A DNA stretch of 64,000 nucleotides from assembly GCF_000143415.4 (NCBI RefSeq), contig NW_003314294.1:1230013-1294012 (forward strand). Direction: 5' to 3'. Shown here piece after piece: positions 59,542 through 64,000 of this stretch. Source of the DNA: Selaginella moellendorffii. Its lineage: Eukaryota > Streptophyta > Lycopodiopsida > Selaginellales > Selaginellaceae. The notes beneath the pieces were generated by a model. The model made no database searches. It worked only from the letters and a program-made list of their open reading frames with translations, and was not told where the DNA came from. Every line of letters begins with the position of its first letter. The stretch's first letter is position 1. The position numbers were made by a program, and so were the translations under genes.

Positions 59542-60886
59542 TCAGCACACTCTGGAGGGCTGAACTCTTCGAGAGCGGAGCCTTGCGGCGATATGCTGCG
59601 TTTGCCGCTCTTGTTTCACCGCCACCACTGGCTGCTGCCTGTTGCATTCCTCGCCATCTTCTTCCGAGTCCGATATCACCAGAATCACCCGGTCCTCATC
59701 GCCACCGTATCTAAGCTCCCGCTTCACAGGAGCCTCGTCCTCGGAAGATACCGTGTCCTTAGCAGCCACTTTCTTCTTTGCTCGAGCCCTGGCCTTCTGA
59801 TTCTTCTTCTTCCCCTGGGTTGTCTTCTTGATGCTCTTGCTCTCATCCTTGATCACGTCTTCGTCCTCACTCTCGAGCTCTCCGTCCTTCACGACATCAC
59901 CAGCAAGCTCAATTTCCTTCCCTTCCTCGCCACCACGCCGCGTGAGAATGAGAAAATGTGCTACAGACTTGTAGCCCATCCGCAAAGCCTGCACAAACAA
60001 GCAAAAAAGCTACGTTTGTTACGGCACAAAGCTCGTGTAGCTCTCTTTACCGTCCTGTAGAGATTCCCAGTGGGAGCCCAGCCTTTCCTGGTCCGGCAGA
60101 TGCTACAGTTGCAGATGCCTCTACACACCGGGCACTTCCAACTCTTGTCCGCAAGAGCTTCCTTGACGTTCTCTCCATATCTATATGCAAAAGGAATCTA
60201 GAAAAGAGACACCTTGGAAAGCCTTACCTCATGAACAGGCAGTCGCCGCAAAACTGGCCGTGCAGCGACTCACACTCGTAGCAAAAGGTGCGAAGACCGA
60301 CAGTCTTTTGCCTGTAGATCATCAACCAAGAAAGGAGAGATAGGCATTGGAGAGAAAGAAAGAATGGATGCTAACCTGCATTGGTGGCATGTTTTGCCGG
60401 AGAAGGCGTCGTAGATTCGCTCCCCTCCATTGTAGCCATCCACGAAGAGCTGCCACTCCTCCTTGGCGCAGCCCAGGAGCTTCTCGTGTTCTTGGGTGTA
60501 CACCTCCGGGATGGGGCCGCCGGTTCCTGCAAGGCGCCCACTACGACGAGAGCGGCGCTCGGATGGAGAGGAGCTTCGTTCTTGCACATCGCGATAGCAA
60601 GGAGCCGGACACGACTGGAGCCTGGACAAGGAAGATAAAGAAATGGAGAGCTATTGGAGGAGAAAAGAAAGAAAAGAGACAACCTTGCCGATCGCCTGGA
60701 GGGTCCAGAGGGTCGGACGACGGCGGGCGTGGGCGGCGGCCTCCTTTTCTTGGTGGCAATGTCCGCGGACATGGATTCTTTGAGGGCGCCCAGGCCCAGC
60801 TCCTGCATTCGCTTGCGATTCTCTTCGATCCTCGCCTGCCGGATGAGCTCGTACTCGCCCATCTCCTCTCTTTTCCTCTTGGGCAT
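59542..60886 (-). CDS. CDCA7-like 4CXXC zinc-finger protein
   Basis: Around six exons. The start MPKRKREEMGEYELIRQARI is a basic, charged N terminus. The zf-4CXXC_R1 domain is complete: TCHQCRQKTVGLRTFCYECE, GQFCGDCLFMRYGENV, WKCPVCRGICNCSICRTRKG, WAPTGNLYRT and YKSVAHFLILT. The C-terminal tail is acidic and Lys-rich. The same Cys spacing is found in animal CDCA7 and in plant homologues. CDCA7 works with the HELLS/DDM1 remodeler in maintaining DNA methylation in animals and plants. The start at 60886 precedes a GA repeat in the leader. Context: it sits between the ABCC gene and the PRD1-like gene. Confidence 0.85.
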
Positions 60887-60902
60887 TCTCCTCCTTTGCG
60901 CC

Positions 60903-60937
60903 AGAGAGAGAGTGAGAGAGAGAGAGAGAGAGAGAAG
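60903..60937. repeat. GA microsatellite in the leader of the CDCA7-like gene
   Basis: A run of about 35 bases of mostly GA repeats lies just upstream of the start codon at 60886. It is in the 5' untranslated region or promoter. Confidence 0.9.
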
Positions 60938-61281
60938 GCCAAAAAGAAGAACGTTCGTTCCCTAGGGTTTTGAGGGGGGTTCTAGGCACCTACTTTTGCG
61001 CCAGTTGGACGACCACAATTCTGCCAGCTAGGCAAAGCCTGTTATTTACCATGTTGACCGAAGTTGACAAAAACCCATTTGATAGAAAAATAACAGAGCC
61101 TTGATAAAGATCGTTACAGGCGCGTAGAAAGAAAATATTTGCAAGAAATTCTTCTTGATCTTCTGACAGGACCTTGATCTTCTGACGAACGAGTCTCTTC
61201 TAGTTTCTTTTGGACCCAAATCCAAAAGCGATCGATCGAGCTTGCATCAAAGATTGAGCAGCGCTCCCCCAAAGACGTTTC

Positions 61282-64000
61282 TCAAGATGCATAACTTTTA
61301 CGTAGCCAAAGTTTCATAAACCTTTTGCTACTCTCATTTCTTCCCGAGAGGCTGGAAGAGATCCCTTGCAACTTGTCTACCAGGCCCTCAACTCCCTTGG
61401 GCTTAAAGGCCCATACCACAAAGCCACACTTTATAAGCCGGGATAAACAGTGGAGGCAATCTCTCTCACGCCCGCTAGCGATGGCTCCAAGCTCGCATGC
61501 CCGGCTGTGACTGCAGAGAAACGAAGAAACCAGGCCAGGCACGACCATGAGAGAAGAACTTACTCCAAAAACGGTAAAGCTATTACCTCGGAGTAGTGCC
61601 TTGAAATCTCTCGCAAAATCGTCTGCTCTCAGCGAGACTGGTGTGACGCCACACACCCGAAAAATGCACGCCTCCAGATACAAGGACTTCTCCAGGATAC
61701 TCAGTAGCATGCAGCACGTATCCCCAGCTTCCTTCGAAAGTGAAGATCCTGCCTTGCTGGTAGCGATTTCGGACGCGACTAGCATAACTTGATCCTGGAA
61801 GAAACAGTCATTCAGGAGTGTAAGCTCGTCAATCTGATTTACCTGCAATGCGTGGAGTATCTCGGGAGCCGGCAGCTCTGGAAAGCGGCCTTTCGTAGCC
61901 GATGACCGGCCTTCTTCCATGTCCTGCAATGCTTGCCGGGCTTGGATGACGAGGAAGCGGAGCAGGAGGTTGGCAAGCCTGTACACCTGAATCGCGATCG
62001 ACTCCGAGTACTCAGAGCCCGACGTAGAATCAAGCTCGTTCCCGGTCGCAGAATGCGGCTTCCTGTGAGAGCCCCTGGCGGTGAGAAGAAACCACGCTGA
62101 AGTGCCACCCAAGGTGGCAGCCTTTGCAAGAGCGACCGTCTCCTGCCTTTGAAGAGGAGGACACGATACTCCTTCGCCAGTGGCCGACCGAACTAATCCT
62201 TCGCGTGCAACATAGGCCAGCAGATGCACAGCCATCTCGCGGAAGTCGACGAGCTCGTCTCGGACGGTGTAAACGGCAGCAATAGGATGACGGATAATCT
62301 CACACAGAAAAGCCGTCACGTACTGGGCCTCTTGAAGCGCCGAGGAGCTCGTTTGAGCACGATGATATCTTGCCACCTTTCTGCCTTCTGAATCCACGCA
62401 GACGTTGGGAGAGCATAACGCCAAGAGGATTTTATGCCTCTCAGCTTTGAAGTAGGAGATGGTGGTGTCCAGAACAGTTCCCCGGTATGCGTCGTTGTCC
62501 CCCAGAGCACGCAGCAAAGAAGCCACTGCGGCCACACCCAACGCCCACACTGCTTGCTGTGAGGACGTCTCGGTCATTGATATGGAAAACGGTCCTCCTC
62601 CATAGTCTTCCTCCCCACGGTGACTAACCAATGATATAGAGTGCAAGAAGCCCGCAGTGAAAAGCATCTCCGCTCCACTCTTGAAGCAGGATAGATAGAG
62701 ACAGAAGCTCATAACAGTGGCACGGGTGTTGTCATCGCCCCCTAGTGCCATGGACGATACGAGGGACTTGGTCGGAAAATGAGCCTGTAAGATAGGAATC
62801 CACGTTGATGGAACCAGACAGAACCTGATGACCATGTTCATAGCAGCCAAGGCCAAGCACCTGTAGTCCTTGTTCTCAACCATGCCACACAGCATTGGAA
62901 GAAAGCTCAAGGTTTCGGCACCGAAGTCAGCCTCGCCTGTAAGTTCCACCTTTGCGGACATAACTTCAAGCGCCACCAGCAGGCACCCAAAGAGATCCTT
63001 GAGAGTCACGTCCTTGGCACGTTGAGAGTCCAATATAGACTTGATGCAGCTCAGAGATGTGGTGATAGCGGTCGCACAAATTCCACGTAGCTTGTGCTCT
63101 TCAGCATTGGTTTCTGGCGAAATCAATATCTGCCACATCATTGCCTCGAGAAGCTTTGATTGACATGCTACGAACTTCGGCACATAGATTGCTCGATCCA
63201 TCTCTGCAGATGTAACGGTCCTCTCAAGTCGGACACAGACTCGTTCCACTAAACTTTTGAGAGTGTCGCAAGTCCAGACTTGACTCTGGAGACAACCCAA
63301 ACGTAAGAAATTTGGAAGAACGAAGACGAAAATTACACTTACCTTCTTCTCCGCACCAGAAATCTTGACAACGTCCACAAGGCTAGTCACTGCCGAAATG
63401 TGAGCGGCTCCGTTGTGGATGATGTCATTGGCTTTTTCAAGACTGTAGAGCACGTTTTCTGCAACCTTGGTGGTCAATACATCGCCATCTCGATCCCAAA
63501 ACTCCAATCCTAACGCAGATCTGAGTAAGTTGACGTCATAATGGCGGAAATCTTCATGAAGTGTAGGAGACGACGTAGGAGGAATCAAAGCCGTATCTAG
63601 TTCTATATCCGCCAGAAAGTTCGAGATGTCTTGGAAATGGCGATTAGAGATAGTTCTACCATGCAAATCTCCTTGAAGGTTATAATACAGGTCGCTCATA
63701 ACCAGCAGTTCGATGCTTCCCGAATAACTGCAAAATTTCCGAAAAGCTAAAGAACCTTGTTATGAGAATGTGATGACAAACCTATAACCACGAGAACTGT
63801 ATTGATTCACGAGCTCCTTGAAAGAAGGATGCGACAGTATCTATTAAAAACAGATTAGTCACACCGAGAAATAAATAGACACAACCTGAGAGGAGCGCTG
63901 AAGAAGACATTTGGTAAATGAAACATCCATCCCCTTGTTGTCACCTGACAAAAGCTTAACCAGCAAACCGATAACAAAGCACCTCGCTTCCCGCTGCAAG
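61282..64000 (-). CDS. PRD1-like meiotic recombination protein, 3' part
   Basis: A long open frame on the minus strand running beyond the right edge. It reads through short introns in frame, for example 63290-63345 (KVSVIFVFVLPNF read-through) and about 61792-61842 (with QIDELTLLND in the read-through). Exons upstream read LLVKLLSGDNKGMDVSFTKC and ILSHPSFKELVNQYSSRGY, then MSDLYYNLQGDLHGRTISNR, FQDISNFLADIELDTALIPP. This wording resembles plant PUTATIVE RECOMBINATION INITIATION DEFECT 1 (PRD1), needed for the programmed double-strand breaks of meiosis. Family knowledge: PRD1 is a large helical protein of about 1300 residues. The C terminus here ends FMKLWLRKSYAS at 61282-61284. The identification is by memory of similar wording, so moderately sure. 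The N-terminal half is outside the window. Confidence 0.5.

Overview
The window is nuclear DNA from a land plant. It holds a chloroplast Deg1 protease, phosphoglycolate phosphatase, isoamylase, a CAMTA factor, class III peroxidases, a PLS-type PPR protein and an XBAT35-like RING protein. Genes are compact, with many introns of about 45-60 bp and intergenic spacers often under 150 bp, and telo-box motifs (AAACCCTA) sit near several start codons. This gene style, with AT-rich decayed retroelements between gene islands, fits a lycophyte such as Selaginella. The species is inferred from style, not proven.

Layout. 1-6.9 kb is AT-rich repeat DNA with a decayed LTR retroelement (long terminal repeats at 2428-2890 and 6508-6890, internal gag-like remnant, and a 100-N gap at 2914-3013). 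7.1-10.5 kb (+) is a Crinkler/RHS-type P-loop and nuclease gene that continues into a degenerate eIF4A-like DEAD-box region. 10.5-14.5 kb (-) holds a STRAP-like WD40 gene and a cyclin T gene with a repeat-rich tail. 14.7-18.4 kb (+) is isoamylase. 18.4-20.1 kb is repeat-rich, with a 16-bp perfect hairpin and two retroelement primer-binding sites. 20.15-22.05 kb (-) is a second, intronless Crinkler-like gene. 22.5-24.3 kb has a broken peroxidase copy (+) facing an intact peroxidase (-). 24.3-30.4 kb is mostly decayed transposon DNA with one unrecognised ORF and a PPR relic.

30.4-46.4 kb is a dense gene island: Deg1 (-) and PGLP (+) sharing a 134-bp divergent promoter, centrin-like (-), PPR (+), Nudix (+), CAMTA (+), XBAT35-like (+) and a UAP56-binding export-factor-like gene (-). 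After a repeat spacer, 47.6-51.5 kb holds two polypyrimidine-tract-binding-like paralogues arranged head to head across 89 bp. Then come an Ole e 1-like secreted protein, a Kelch protein, tRNA-Gly(GCC), an ABCC transporter, a CDCA7-like zinc-finger gene and the 3' part of a PRD1-like meiotic gene that runs off the right edge.

The most unusual content is the pair of Crinkler-type genes, above all the one fused to a catalytically degraded eIF4A-like helicase. Other points of interest are the head-to-head PTB pair, the 12-bp phased W-box repeat before CAMTA, and the DEVV-type repeats in the cyclin T tail. Exon borders were placed by eye from GT/AG sites and reading frame, so those marked approximate may shift.
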